Of a stretch of 9,461 nt of DNA, positions 1-5,523 are shown one piece after another (the stretch's first letter is position 1; each line of letters starts with the position of its first letter). Both the position numbers and the translations under genes were made by a program. Source of the DNA: an uncultured Lachnospiraceae bacterium (lineage in GTDB: Bacteria; Bacillota; Clostridia; Lachnospirales; Lachnospiraceae); NCBI GenBank assembly GCA_902782625.1, contig CACZNZ010000494.1, forward strand, positions 1 to 9,461. The letters run 5' to 3'. Below the pieces are notes generated by a model. The model was not told where the DNA came from and did not search any database. It saw only the letters and a list, made by a program, of their open reading frames with translations.

Positions 1-2517
1 CGGGATGATGCTTCGAATTATATCCCTGCATTTTTCGGAAGGACATTTCTACTTCTCGGACAAGAGGAACAAAGAGAAATATCCCAGAGGATTCTGGAGC
101 TTTCCGTAAGTAAGCACAGAGATACGGTAAAAATCATTGCAGAGACCGTAAGCATCATCATCCGGACAATGAACCGGAGACTCAAAGAAGAGACATCGAT
201 CAAAGATTTCCTGATCAGGGAACGAAAAGATTTTCTGGGAATCCTGTGCCGCTGTATGGCCTCTTACAAACCGGATGTTGCGATGGAAGCATTTTATCTT
301 GTAGGTAATGAATTGTTTGCCGATATGCCGGACAGTGATGCGTGGGACGATGAAAGCTTTTGCGGAATGCTTCGGAAAACGCTGGTTTATATGAGTCAGA
401 CCCCTGCTTTCCATGATAAAGTATATATGCTGCCGGTGCTTTCCTATATCGAAAAATGCCTGGATTTCAGGATGAAGGACAGGAACGAAAAGGAAATGCA
501 GCCAAAGATTGCTGTCTTTTCCGGAAGCTTTGATCCCTTCTCCATGGGGCATAAGGCTGTGGTAAAAGAGGCGACCGATATGGGGTTCAGGGTCTTTTTA
601 AACGTATATAATTTCAGCTGGTCCAAGAACACACAACCTCTGATGATCAGGAGAAAGATGGCGTCCATCTCCATTGCCGACATTGAAAATGCGTACCTGC
701 TGCCGGAGGATGTCGTAGTGAATGCCAACCGGCCGGAAGACCTGGCAGGGTTAAAGAAACTCTTTGAGGGGAGCGAGGTTTATATTATCGCAGGAAGTGA
801 TGTGGCCGGAGTGCACGATGCTTATCTGGCTGATCCGAAACCGGATTCAATCCATCATTTTCCTCATATCATCTATTCCAGAAATGAAGCCCATGGGTTT
901 CATGACAGAAAGCAGAGCAGACGGATGATCTCCGGAGATATCATTTATCTCAGACTGCCTGCATACTATGACAATATGACGGCCCAGATTAAGAAGAATA
1001 TCCGGGAAGGCCGTGAGATCGAGAATATGGTAGATGACCAGGTGGCACAGATGATCCATGACTGGAACCTGTATTCCGACACGGAAATCTATAAGAACAT
1101 GGTTCAGGTAAAACCTGTTCAGATACAATGGACTGATGAGAAGCATGGAAACAGGAAGACTGTGACGATCACCTGGGAAGGAAATGCCCGGCCGGATGCA
1201 AGAGGAATCTGTCATGAGGTCGACAGTACCAATCTCTACCGGGAATGTGGGGATATGAATCTTGCCGCCGGACTTCGTAAGATTCTTTCCGGTAAAATAA
1301 TCCGGATTGATATCATTGAGCAGCTGCCGGACGGCTGCCAGGATGACTGTATGCAGATTCTCAATGAGATTCTCGGAAAAGCCCAGGAAAACGACTGCTC
1401 CTATGCCATTGCATTTGATGTGGATAAGAGCAGGAACCTTCTGGAAAGATTTGGGTTCGTCCCATATGGAGAGAGGACACTGTACCTGGATCTGAAAAGG
1501 CCGATGGCCATGTTTTACGATGCAGCTTCTTTCCTCAAATCACCCTATGCAGAAGATGAGAGGATCAAGATGGCGCTTGCCGTCGGAAGGGCGCGGCTTT
1601 ACAGTACGCTGACAAAGCTTTACCCGGGCAATCTGGTGCTGCATTTTGATTCGGAGATTCTAGGTTACAAGCTCGTTAATCTGGTACGTAAATACAATGA
1701 CATCCCGAAACAGGACGGCTGGGGAGAGCCTTTGGGCAATAAGCTGTGTGTTCCTTTCGGGAAAATATTTAAAGGGACAAGAATCCCCAATACCATCACC
1801 AAGGTCCTGAATGCAGAAAAAACCTACACACCGGATCTTTCTTCTTTTGAAATCCGTGAACTTCCGGATTACCCTTCTTTGCGTACACAGATCCGGATTA
1901 TCCGTTCTTTTGACAAGCCGGTGATCCTGGTAGATGATCTGTACCATAAAGGATACCGCATGGAGAAAATGGAGGAGTTGCTTGGACTGGAAGAGGTAGA
2001 AGTCAGCAATGTGATCGTGGCAGTGATGTCGGGCAGAGGAAGAGATCTGGCATGTTCTAAAGGCATGGATGTGGAAGCGGCTTTTATGATTCCTAATCTG
2101 AATATATGGTTGCTGGAGTCTGATATGTATCCGTTCATTGGTGGAGATGGAATCTTTGATGAGACGGATGGAGAGCTTGGTAAAAATGCACTGCCATCGA
2201 TCAATTCTCTGCTCCCTTATCAGATGCCATCATTTCTTAGTGGAGCCTCTCTAGAGGCTATCAGTGAATTGTCGAAAGTCTGTCTCGAAAACAGCCGGGA
2301 TATCTTTGTGGCGTTAGAGGAAATTTACCGTGACAGGCATCACAGGATGCTTACCTTTGAGAGAATCAAAGAGGTCCTTACAGAAGCCAGATATCCTCAG
2401 GGGATAGATTTAAGCGAAAGATCCAGGATGAGACCGGTCTCGGAGATTCTTGCCAAAGAACTTCAGCGGCTTGACAGACTGATCAGCGTTATCGGGAGAC
2501 CATATGACGGTAGATAG
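1..2517 (+). CDS. Multidomain nucleotidyltransferase / GNAT-like / phosphoribosyltransferase-like protein (5' end missing)
   Basis: The frame is open from base 1 with no stop, so the ATG at 169 is probably internal and the true start lies left of the window; 838 residues are visible. Residues 1-165 are helix-rich and unrecognised. Residues 169-361 look like a NadD/CoaD-type nucleotidyltransferase: GSFDPFSMGH (523-552) matches the (H/T)xGH nucleotide-binding motif, with Ser at the His/Thr position. The later ISSTxIR element is degenerate (YYDNMTAQIKKNI, near 964-1002), although the usual C-terminal helix ending in NLY follows. Residues 386-506 end in ERFGFVPYG and LKRPM, as in GNAT acetyltransferases. 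Residues 541-706 resemble a phosphoribosyltransferase fold, with PVILVDDLYHKGYRM (1918-1962) at the place of the PRPP loop. Substrate is unknown; NAD- or folate-linked nucleotide metabolism is only a guess from the fold and from the coupled folBK gene. The nucleotidyltransferase call is firm, the other two domains are less so. Confidence 0.75.
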   Translation, partial: RDDASNYIPAFFGRTFLLLGQEEQREISQRILELSVSKHRDTVKIIAETVSIIIRTMNRRLKEETSIKDFLIRERKDFLGILCRCMASYKPDVAMEAFYLVGNELFADMPDSDAWDDESFCGMLRKTLVYMSQTPAFHDKVYMLPVLSYIEKCLDFRMKDRNEKEMQPKIAVFSGSFDPFSMGHKAVVKEATDMGFRVFLNVYNFSWSKNTQPLMIRRKMASISIADIENAYLLPEDVVVNANRPEDLAGLKKLFEGSEVYIIAGSDVAGVHDAYLADPKPDSIHHFPHIIYSRNEAHGFHDRKQSRRMISGDIIYLRLPAYYDNMTAQIKKNIREGREIENMVDDQVAQMIHDWNLYSDTEIYKNMVQVKPVQIQWTDEKHGNRKTVTITWEGNARPDARGICHEVDSTNLYRECGDMNLAAGLRKILSGKIIRIDIIEQLPDGCQDDCMQILNEILGKAQENDCSYAIAFDVDKSRNLLERFGFVPYGERTLYLDLKRPMAMFYDAASFLKSPYAEDERIKMALAVGRARLYSTLTKLYPGNLVLHFDSEILGYKLVNLVRKYNDIPKQDGWGEPLGNKLCVPFGKIFKGTRIPNTITKVLNAEKTYTPDLSSFEIRELPDYPSLRTQIRIIRSFDKPVILVDDLYHKGYRMEKMEELLGLEEVEVSNVIVAVMSGRGRDLACSKGMDVEAAFMIPNLNIWLLESDMYPFIGGDGIFDETDGELGKNALPSINSLLPYQMPSFLSGASLEAISELSKVCLENSRDIFVALEEIYRDRHHRMLTFERIKEVLTEARYPQGIDLSERSRMRPVSEILAKELQRLDRLISVIGRPYDGR

Positions 2518-2520
2518 GAG
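2516..2520 (+). promoter_or_regulatory. Ribosome binding site of folBK, overlapping the upstream stop
   Basis: AGGAG lies partly inside the TAG stop (2515-2517) of the upstream gene, 7 nt before the ATG at 2528 and 4 nt before the ATG at 2525. It favours 2525/2528 over the ATG at 2504, which has its own weaker GGGAG at 2494-2498. The arrangement suggests translational coupling between the two genes. Confidence 0.55.
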
Positions 2521-2527
2521 TACAATG

Positions 2528-3343
2528 ATGGATTATATCATGATTGACCGCTTGACGGTGTTTGCCAATCACGGTGTTTATGAAGAAGAAAATAAGCTGG
2601 GTCAGAAGTTTGAGATTTCTGCAAAATTATACCTTGATACGGAAAAAGCCGGTTATTCAGACGAGCTTACAGACTCCGTCAATTACGGAGAGGTCTGTCG
2701 GGAGATTGCGCGGTATATGGAAGAAAACACTTTCCACCTGATTGAAGCCTGCGCACAGGGACTGGCTGACTGGCTGCTCATGCGTTTTTCAAAGCTATAC
2801 GGAGTGATGATCAGGGTGCATAAGCCCTGGGCGCCGATTAAAATGCCTGTGGAGACCGTCGGAATATCCATAGAAAGATTTTGGCATACAGCCTATATCG
2901 CGCTTGGATCGAACCTCGGTCAAAGCAAAGATATTTTAGACGGAGCAGTTGCCATGATAGAACAACTGTATGGAAGTCATGTGGAAAAAGTGTCAGAGTA
3001 TCTTTGCACCAAACCCTATGGCAAGACAGACCAGCCCGAATTTCTGAATGCCTGCCTTGTCATGAAGACACTTCTTTCACCCCGGGAACTGCTGAACAGC
3101 CTGCATCAGATCGAAAATCATTTTGGAAGAACAAGAGAGGAACACTGGGGCCCGCGGACACTCGATCTGGATATCATTTTCTATGATGATGCAGTGATCG
3201 AAGACGACGACCTGTGCATTCCCCATGTGGACATGCATAACAGACAGTTCGTCTTAGAACCACTTGCACAGATTGCGCCTTATAAAAGGCATCCACTCTA
3301 TAAAAAAACCGTGGCAGAGATGCTCCATGCACTGGATGTCTGA
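2528..3343 (+). CDS. folBK: Bifunctional dihydroneopterin aldolase / HPPK (FolB-FolK fusion)
   Basis: This gene makes two consecutive enzymes of tetrahydrofolate synthesis in one 271-residue cytosolic chain. The aldolase converts dihydroneopterin to 6-hydroxymethyl-dihydropterin plus glycolaldehyde, and the kinase pyrophosphorylates the product with ATP. Residues 1-118 are FolB: FANHGVYEEE with the conserved Glu, VNYGEV, HLIEACAQ, and VHKPWAPI with the conserved Lys. Residues 121-271 are FolK: ALGSNLGQ (from 125), the HPPK signature WGPRTLDLDIIFY (from 207), and IPHVDMHNRQFVLEPL. Both halves look complete. I chose ATG 2528 because MDYIMIDRL matches the usual FolB N-terminus and AGGAG sits 7 nt upstream; ATG 2525 or 2504 would add 1 or 8 residues, the latter overlapping the upstream gene by 14 nt. 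FolB-FolK fusions are known in Firmicutes. Other folate genes may lie left of the window, but none is visible. Confidence 0.95.
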   Translation: MDYIMIDRLTVFANHGVYEEENKLGQKFEISAKLYLDTEKAGYSDELTDSVNYGEVCREIARYMEENTFHLIEACAQGLADWLLMRFSKLYGVMIRVHKPWAPIKMPVETVGISIERFWHTAYIALGSNLGQSKDILDGAVAMIEQLYGSHVEKVSEYLCTKPYGKTDQPEFLNACLVMKTLLSPRELLNSLHQIENHFGRTREEHWGPRTLDLDIIFYDDAVIEDDDLCIPHVDMHNRQFVLEPLAQIAPYKRHPLYKKTVAEMLHALDV

Positions 3344-3371
3344 TTTTTTTCAGGAAAGTGCTAAAATGTCT

Positions 3372-3386
3372 ATGGAATATTTCCAT
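3372..3386. repeat. 15-bp palindrome over the -35 region
   Basis: ATGGAA-TAT-TTCCAT is a perfect inverted repeat with 6-bp arms and a 3-bp centre. It covers the -35 position of the promoter candidate for the 152-residue repeat protein, so it could be a repressor operator. It could also be chance in AT-rich intergenic DNA. Confidence 0.4.
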
Positions 3387-3401
3387 GAAAGATGCTATAA
3401 T
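3373..3401 (+). promoter_or_regulatory. Extended -10 promoter for the repeat protein gene
   Basis: TGCTATAAT (3393-3401) is a consensus -10 hexamer preceded by the TG extension. A weak -35 (TGGAAT, 3373-3378) sits 17 bp upstream. The predicted start near 3408 gives a leader of about 43 nt before the ATG at 3451. The position, downstream of folBK and upstream of a gene with its own terminator, supports a monocistronic unit. Confidence 0.7.
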
Positions 3402-3436
3402 TCAATTAATTATAAGCATTTCGGACAAAACGGAAG

Positions 3437-3444
3437 AAAGGAGG
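3437..3444 (+). promoter_or_regulatory. Strong ribosome binding site fixing the start at 3451
   Basis: AAAGGAGG lies 6 nt before ATG 3451. The frame is also open back to an ATG at 3358, but that start lacks an SD and lies upstream of the -10 hexamer, so it is not chosen. Confidence 0.85.
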
Positions 3445-3450
3445 CCTTTC

Positions 3451-3909
3451 ATGGCTGGTAATAAAAAAGATTTAGAATTACAAATCGAGCAAATCGTAAG
3501 AAGACTTCTTTCAGAGAAAATGGAATTTGGTAATGTAGCAAGACCGAAACCAACAAAGGCTTCCACTTCTACACCAGCATCCTGGATGAAAGAAAAGACA
3601 CCAAAACCATCCGGAGCAACACAGGGAGCATGGGATGCTACCGATACACCAGGAGGAGTATCTTCCTATGCAAAGAAGAGATGGTCTCCCGATCAGATGG
3701 CAGCAGTGATCACAGAAGTGTACAACCGTATTGAATTCGGCAATAAGCCGGTTCCGTACCCGGATAAGATTTCCGCATCCACTCCTGCATCCAATCCAAT
3801 CAAAAAAGCAGCTCCGAAGACGAGCGCATCCACACAGGCATCCTGGAAAGGCGAGCAGGGAGAACGCAAAGTATCTGCTTCCACACAGGCATCCTGGAAG
3901 AAATTCTAA
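3451..3909 (+). CDS. Repeat protein with duplicated amphipathic helix and ASTxASW motifs, function unknown
   Basis: I do not recognise this 152-residue protein. It has no signal peptide or membrane segment. It contains two related modules. Module A has an amphipathic helix (residues 8-24, QIEQIVRRLLSEK) ending in EFGN at 25-28, then STPASW and ATQGAW. Module B has a second helix (82-94, MAAVITEVYNRI) ending in EFGN at 95-98, exactly 70 residues later, then SASTPASN, SASTQASW and SASTQASW. The linkers are rich in Lys, Pro, Ser and Thr and are probably disordered, with Trp as recurring hydrophobic stickers. The first helix resembles the short targeting helices of microcompartment cargo enzymes (for example the PduP N-terminus), but no shell gene is in view. 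Codons are narrow (many GCA, ACA, CCA, TCC), and the promoter, SD and terminator are strong, which together suggest high expression. A scaffold, adaptor or nucleic-acid-binding role is possible; none is shown. Confidence 0.85.
   Translation: MAGNKKDLELQIEQIVRRLLSEKMEFGNVARPKPTKASTSTPASWMKEKTPKPSGATQGAWDATDTPGGVSSYAKKRWSPDQMAAVITEVYNRIEFGNKPVPYPDKISASTPASNPIKKAAPKTSASTQASWKGEQGERKVSASTQASWKKF
3478..3903 (+). repeat. Internal duplication encoding helix-EFGN plus Trp-ending repeats
   Basis: The coding sequence repeats at two levels. EFGN is encoded at 3523-3534 and again at 3733-3744, each after an amphipathic helix and before a Pro/Lys linker. Five shorter units follow the pattern A-S/T-x-x-A-W or AST-x-AS-x; the last two share ASTQASWK. 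The fourth and fifth copies are nearly identical in DNA as well (TCCACACAGGCATCCTGGAA in both), so the most recent duplication appears young or is under codon constraint. Confidence 0.75.
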
Positions 3910-3935
3910 GTCACGAATTCATTTAAGAATAACAG

Positions 3936-3972
3936 ACCAGCCAGCGATCATAAGCTGGCTGGTTTTCTTTTT
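3936..3972 (+). terminator. Intrinsic terminator of the repeat protein gene
   Basis: ACCAGCCAGC (3936-3945) and GCTGGCTGGT (3954-3963) form a perfect 10-bp GC-rich stem with an 8-nt loop, followed by TTTCTTTTTC. It ends transcription 27 nt after the stop codon. Confidence 0.92.
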
Positions 3973-3982
3973 CCCCCGTTTG

Positions 3983-3991
3983 TGTTATGAT
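3983..3991 (+). promoter_or_regulatory. Extended -10 promoter of the MORN lipoprotein leader
   Basis: TGTTATGAT is a TGn-extended -10 element (hexamer TATGAT, 3986-3991). The -35 position 17 bp upstream is poor (TTTTCT). Predicted initiation is near 3997-3999, exactly where the long hairpin begins, so the RNA would start with that hairpin. The 13-mer TATGATGATACCA here recurs in the divergent region near 5465. Confidence 0.5.
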
Positions 3992-3998
3992 GATACCA

Positions 3999-4060
3999 AG
4001 GTCAAAAAGTCAATCAGCACGATGTGCTTGCACAATCGTGCTGGATTGACCTTTTGACCT
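3999..4060 (+). repeat. 62-nt near-perfect inverted repeat, 5' leader hairpin
   Basis: The outer arms AGGTCAAAA (3999-4007) and TTTTGACCT (4052-4060) pair fully. The stem continues inward through GTCAAT/ATTGAC, CAGCACGAT/ATCGTGCTG and GTG/CAC to a CTTG loop (4027-4030). That gives 27 base pairs with one A-C mismatch and two single-base bulges (G4044, A4034). It is followed by TGCCCC, not a T tract, so it is not an intrinsic terminator. It could be an mRNA-stabilising 5' structure, a regulatory leader, or a dispersed palindromic element of the host genome; the sequence alone does not decide. Confidence 0.8.
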
Positions 4061-4068
4061 GCCCCGAC

Positions 4069-4135
4069 ATGAGGAAGGAGCCATGCGAAGCATGAGCGGA
4101 ATCCGAATGGCGGGAGGAAATATTATGAGGAAGGA
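4069..4135 (+). repeat. 11-bp direct repeats ATGAGGAAGGA with a small hairpin between
   Basis: ATGAGGAAGGA occurs at 4069-4079 and 4125-4135, each copy combining a start codon with an SD-like tract. Between them CATGC-GAA-GCATG (4082-4094) forms a perfect 5-bp stem. The second copy serves as SD for the lipoprotein start at 4145 (9-nt spacing). The first could serve ATG 4083 but is very close to it. Confidence 0.6.
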
Positions 4136-4148
4136 AACAAACAAATGA
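4125..4148 (+). CDS. Candidate 7-residue upstream ORF overlapping the lipoprotein start
   Basis: The ORF encodes MRKETNK and has a good SD (GGGAGG, 4112-4117, 7-nt spacing). Its TGA (4146-4148) overlaps the ATG (4145-4147) of the next gene as ATGA. The same frame is open back to ATG 4083, giving up to 21 residues with a weaker SD. The SD of the lipoprotein gene lies inside this ORF, so its translation could control lipoprotein translation. There is no protein-level support, and it may be only part of the leader RNA. Confidence 0.35.
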   Translation: MRKETNK

Positions 4149-5137
4149 AAATACGAAAGATAAAAACAACTGCTTTTGTCTGTGCTGCTGCAGTCACCAT
4201 GGCTCTTGCCGGCTGTGGCCAGTCTGTGGGGAAAGTCAATGTAGAAGAAGTGAAAAATGAAGCATGTGACATTTCCTATCAGGGAAGGCAGATCAGTGGC
4301 ACCTATACAGGGGAGACGGTCGATGGTAAGAAAGAAGGTCAGGGAACCTTTGTAGGCAGTGACAGTGAACATCGCTTCCAGTATGACGGAGAATGGAAGA
4401 AAGATGAGATTGCCGGGAAGGGTTCTTTATGGGATGACCAGCATGTCATGCATTTTCTGGACAAGGATCGCACCGGAACCTATGACGGAGAGGTCAATTA
4501 CGGGGAAGCAAGCGGAGACGGGACGTTTAGTGCCGTCAATGATGATAATGTAAGCTATACTTATTCTGGAAGTTTTGAGAACGGTATCTTTGAAGGAAAA
4601 GGAAAACTGACCTATGATGCAGAAGACTACTTTGTCCAGAAAGGAACGTTCAAAGACGGCGAATTTGACCCGGATGACAAAGAGATGCTCATCGCATTAG
4701 GGACCGGCAGCACGATGCCGTATCAGATGACAGAGCAGACGGGCAAATTTATTGACGAACATCCGGAACTGTTCCCGGCGGCGTCTGAAGATGGCTGCAA
4801 AGATTATATGAAGGATGCAGATGATCAATTGTGGGAAGAACCGGTACTCTATCAGGAGAACCTCGTAAAAATCACGGGAAGAAAAATCGGGCAGGTATGG
4901 AATGATACTTACTGGAATCATGAAGTGACGACGATCCTAACATGGGATGAAGATACCGGGAAGACACACTATGTGATATTCCCTGAAAAAAGGGAAGATC
5001 TCAAAGAGGGTGATGCTGTCACATACTGTGCGCTTCCGGTGGCAAAGAGTAAGTACAAGGGCAAGACCGGCGGAACCCATGACTGTCTTGTCATGTACGG
5101 CAGTTTCCTGTCTGCGGCAGGAGAGACGGATCAGTGA
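4145..5137 (+). CDS. MORN-repeat lipoprotein with C-terminal OB-like domain
   Basis: This is a 330-residue predicted surface lipoprotein. The signal peptide is MKIRKIK, a hydrophobic core and the lipobox LAGC, with Cys24 as the lipidation site. Four to five MORN-type repeats follow (about 53-70, 79-96, 112-129, 140-157 and a partial one at 166-174), seen as GTYTGE..EGQGTF, YDGEWKKDEIAGKG, GTYDGE..ASGDGTF and YSGSFENGIFEGKG. Residues 230-323 (VKITGRKIGQVW, THYVIF, LKEGDAVTYCALP, then a hydrophobic end) resemble the small OB-fold domain found at the end of other Firmicute lipoproteins. MORN repeats form beta-hairpin rods that commonly mediate protein or lipid contact; the ligand here is unknown. 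The start is supported by AGGAAGGA 9 nt upstream and by the signal peptide. The gene converges on the minus-strand gene and overlaps it by 7 nt. Confidence 0.88.
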   Translation: MKIRKIKTTAFVCAAAVTMALAGCGQSVGKVNVEEVKNEACDISYQGRQISGTYTGETVDGKKEGQGTFVGSDSEHRFQYDGEWKKDEIAGKGSLWDDQHVMHFLDKDRTGTYDGEVNYGEASGDGTFSAVNDDNVSYTYSGSFENGIFEGKGKLTYDAEDYFVQKGTFKDGEFDPDDKEMLIALGTGSTMPYQMTEQTGKFIDEHPELFPAASEDGCKDYMKDADDQLWEEPVLYQENLVKITGRKIGQVWNDTYWNHEVTTILTWDEDTGKTHYVIFPEKREDLKEGDAVTYCALPVAKSKYKGKTGGTHDCLVMYGSFLSAAGETDQ

Positions 5138-5430
5138 TTTCTGGGATTGAAGCAATAGAAGACAGCATTGGTACCGTCTGCAAGTACAGCCTCATATCCG
5201 GCAAAGGCCTCTTCAAAGAGCTCTTCTTCCGGAAGGCGCTCGTAAGAGATGACATGTTTGACAGAGACAAGACCTTCCTGACCTGAGAGCAGGAACTGGA
5301 TTTCGTCATCGTCATCATAATAGGAAAAACGGGCGGAATCAAAGGTGAACCAGACATCCGTATACCGGATCGTTCCCATGATGCCGCGATAATTGCGAAG
5401 CAGAGTTAAGAATTCAGATGTTTTTGTCAT
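5131..5430 (-). CDS. Small acidic hypothetical protein (99 residues)
   Basis: I recognise no family. The product is acidic (a run DDDDE near residue 40, then EEELFEE) with no signal peptide or clear membrane segment. It alternates short hydrophobic strands (VWFTF, IQFLL, NAVFYCF) with charged turns, consistent with a small alpha/beta domain. It is treated as real because the start has a well-placed SD: AAGGAG (plus-strand 5438-5443) ends 7 nt before the ATG. It also fills an otherwise empty stretch and has a promoter candidate upstream. Its TGA lies inside the last codons of the lipoprotein gene, so the two converging genes overlap by 7 nt with no terminator between them. Confidence 0.75.
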   Translation of the reverse strand: MTKTSEFLTLLRNYRGIMGTIRYTDVWFTFDSARFSYYDDDDEIQFLLSGQEGLVSVKHVISYERLPEEELFEEAFAGYEAVLADGTNAVFYCFNPRNH

Positions 5431-5449
5431 TGGAGTTCTCCTTGTGAAT

Positions 5450-5477
5450 TTGATTCATGGTATCATCATACCATATT
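5450..5477 (+). promoter_or_regulatory. Weak promoter candidate for the DUF815 operon
   Basis: TTGATT (5450-5455) and CATATT (5472-5477) are spaced 16 bp apart and overlap the palindrome. The match is modest, but a promoter is expected here because the operon is divergent from the minus-strand gene. TAGAAT at 5495-5500 is an alternative -10 without a clear -35. Confidence 0.3.
5457..5474. promoter_or_regulatory. 18-bp palindrome between divergent genes, candidate operator
   Basis: ATGGTAT-CATC-ATACCAT is a perfect inverted repeat with 7-bp arms. It covers the predicted -10 and start region of the minus-strand gene and lies between the predicted -35 and -10 of the plus-strand operon, so a bound dimer could affect both. 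Thirteen of its bases recur on the plus strand at 3986-3998. Confidence 0.5.
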
Positions 5478-5495
5478 CAATGCCTGATTTGTCAT
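5465..5495 (-). promoter_or_regulatory. Promoter candidate for the 99-residue minus-strand gene
   Basis: Read on the minus strand, TATGAT (plus-strand 5465-5470) is a good -10, with ATGACA (5490-5495) as -35 at a slightly long 19-bp spacing. The predicted start near 5458 leaves a short leader before the SD at 5438-5443. Confidence 0.45.
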
Positions 5496-5523
5496 AGAAT
5501 TTTAGAAAGCTGAGGATAATCAG

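Noticed and set aside
169..171. ATG at 169 as the start of the first gene
   Set aside because: The same frame is open to base 1 with similar coding character and no SD precedes 169, so the gene most likely begins outside the window.
2504..2527. ATG 2504 as the folBK start
   Set aside because: It overlaps the upstream gene by 14 nt and adds residues not matching FolB N-termini; 2528 has better SD spacing. It remains possible.
3324..3350. Intrinsic terminator after folBK (TCCA/TGGA stem before a run of seven T)
   Set aside because: The stem is only 4 bp and sits 7 nt from the T run, too weak to claim.
3358..3450. N-terminal extension of the repeat protein from ATG 3358
   Set aside because: No SD at 3358, and the best promoter -10 lies inside the extension; ATG 3451 has a perfect SD.
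3478..3903. Repeats in the 152-residue gene as a CRISPR-like or DNA-level array
   Set aside because: The repeats keep reading frame, vary at codon level and have irregular spacing, so they are protein repeats.
4010..4372. Minus-strand 120-codon ORF across the leader and start of the lipoprotein gene
   Set aside because: It is a shadow of the real gene and the palindrome, with no SD or recognisable protein.
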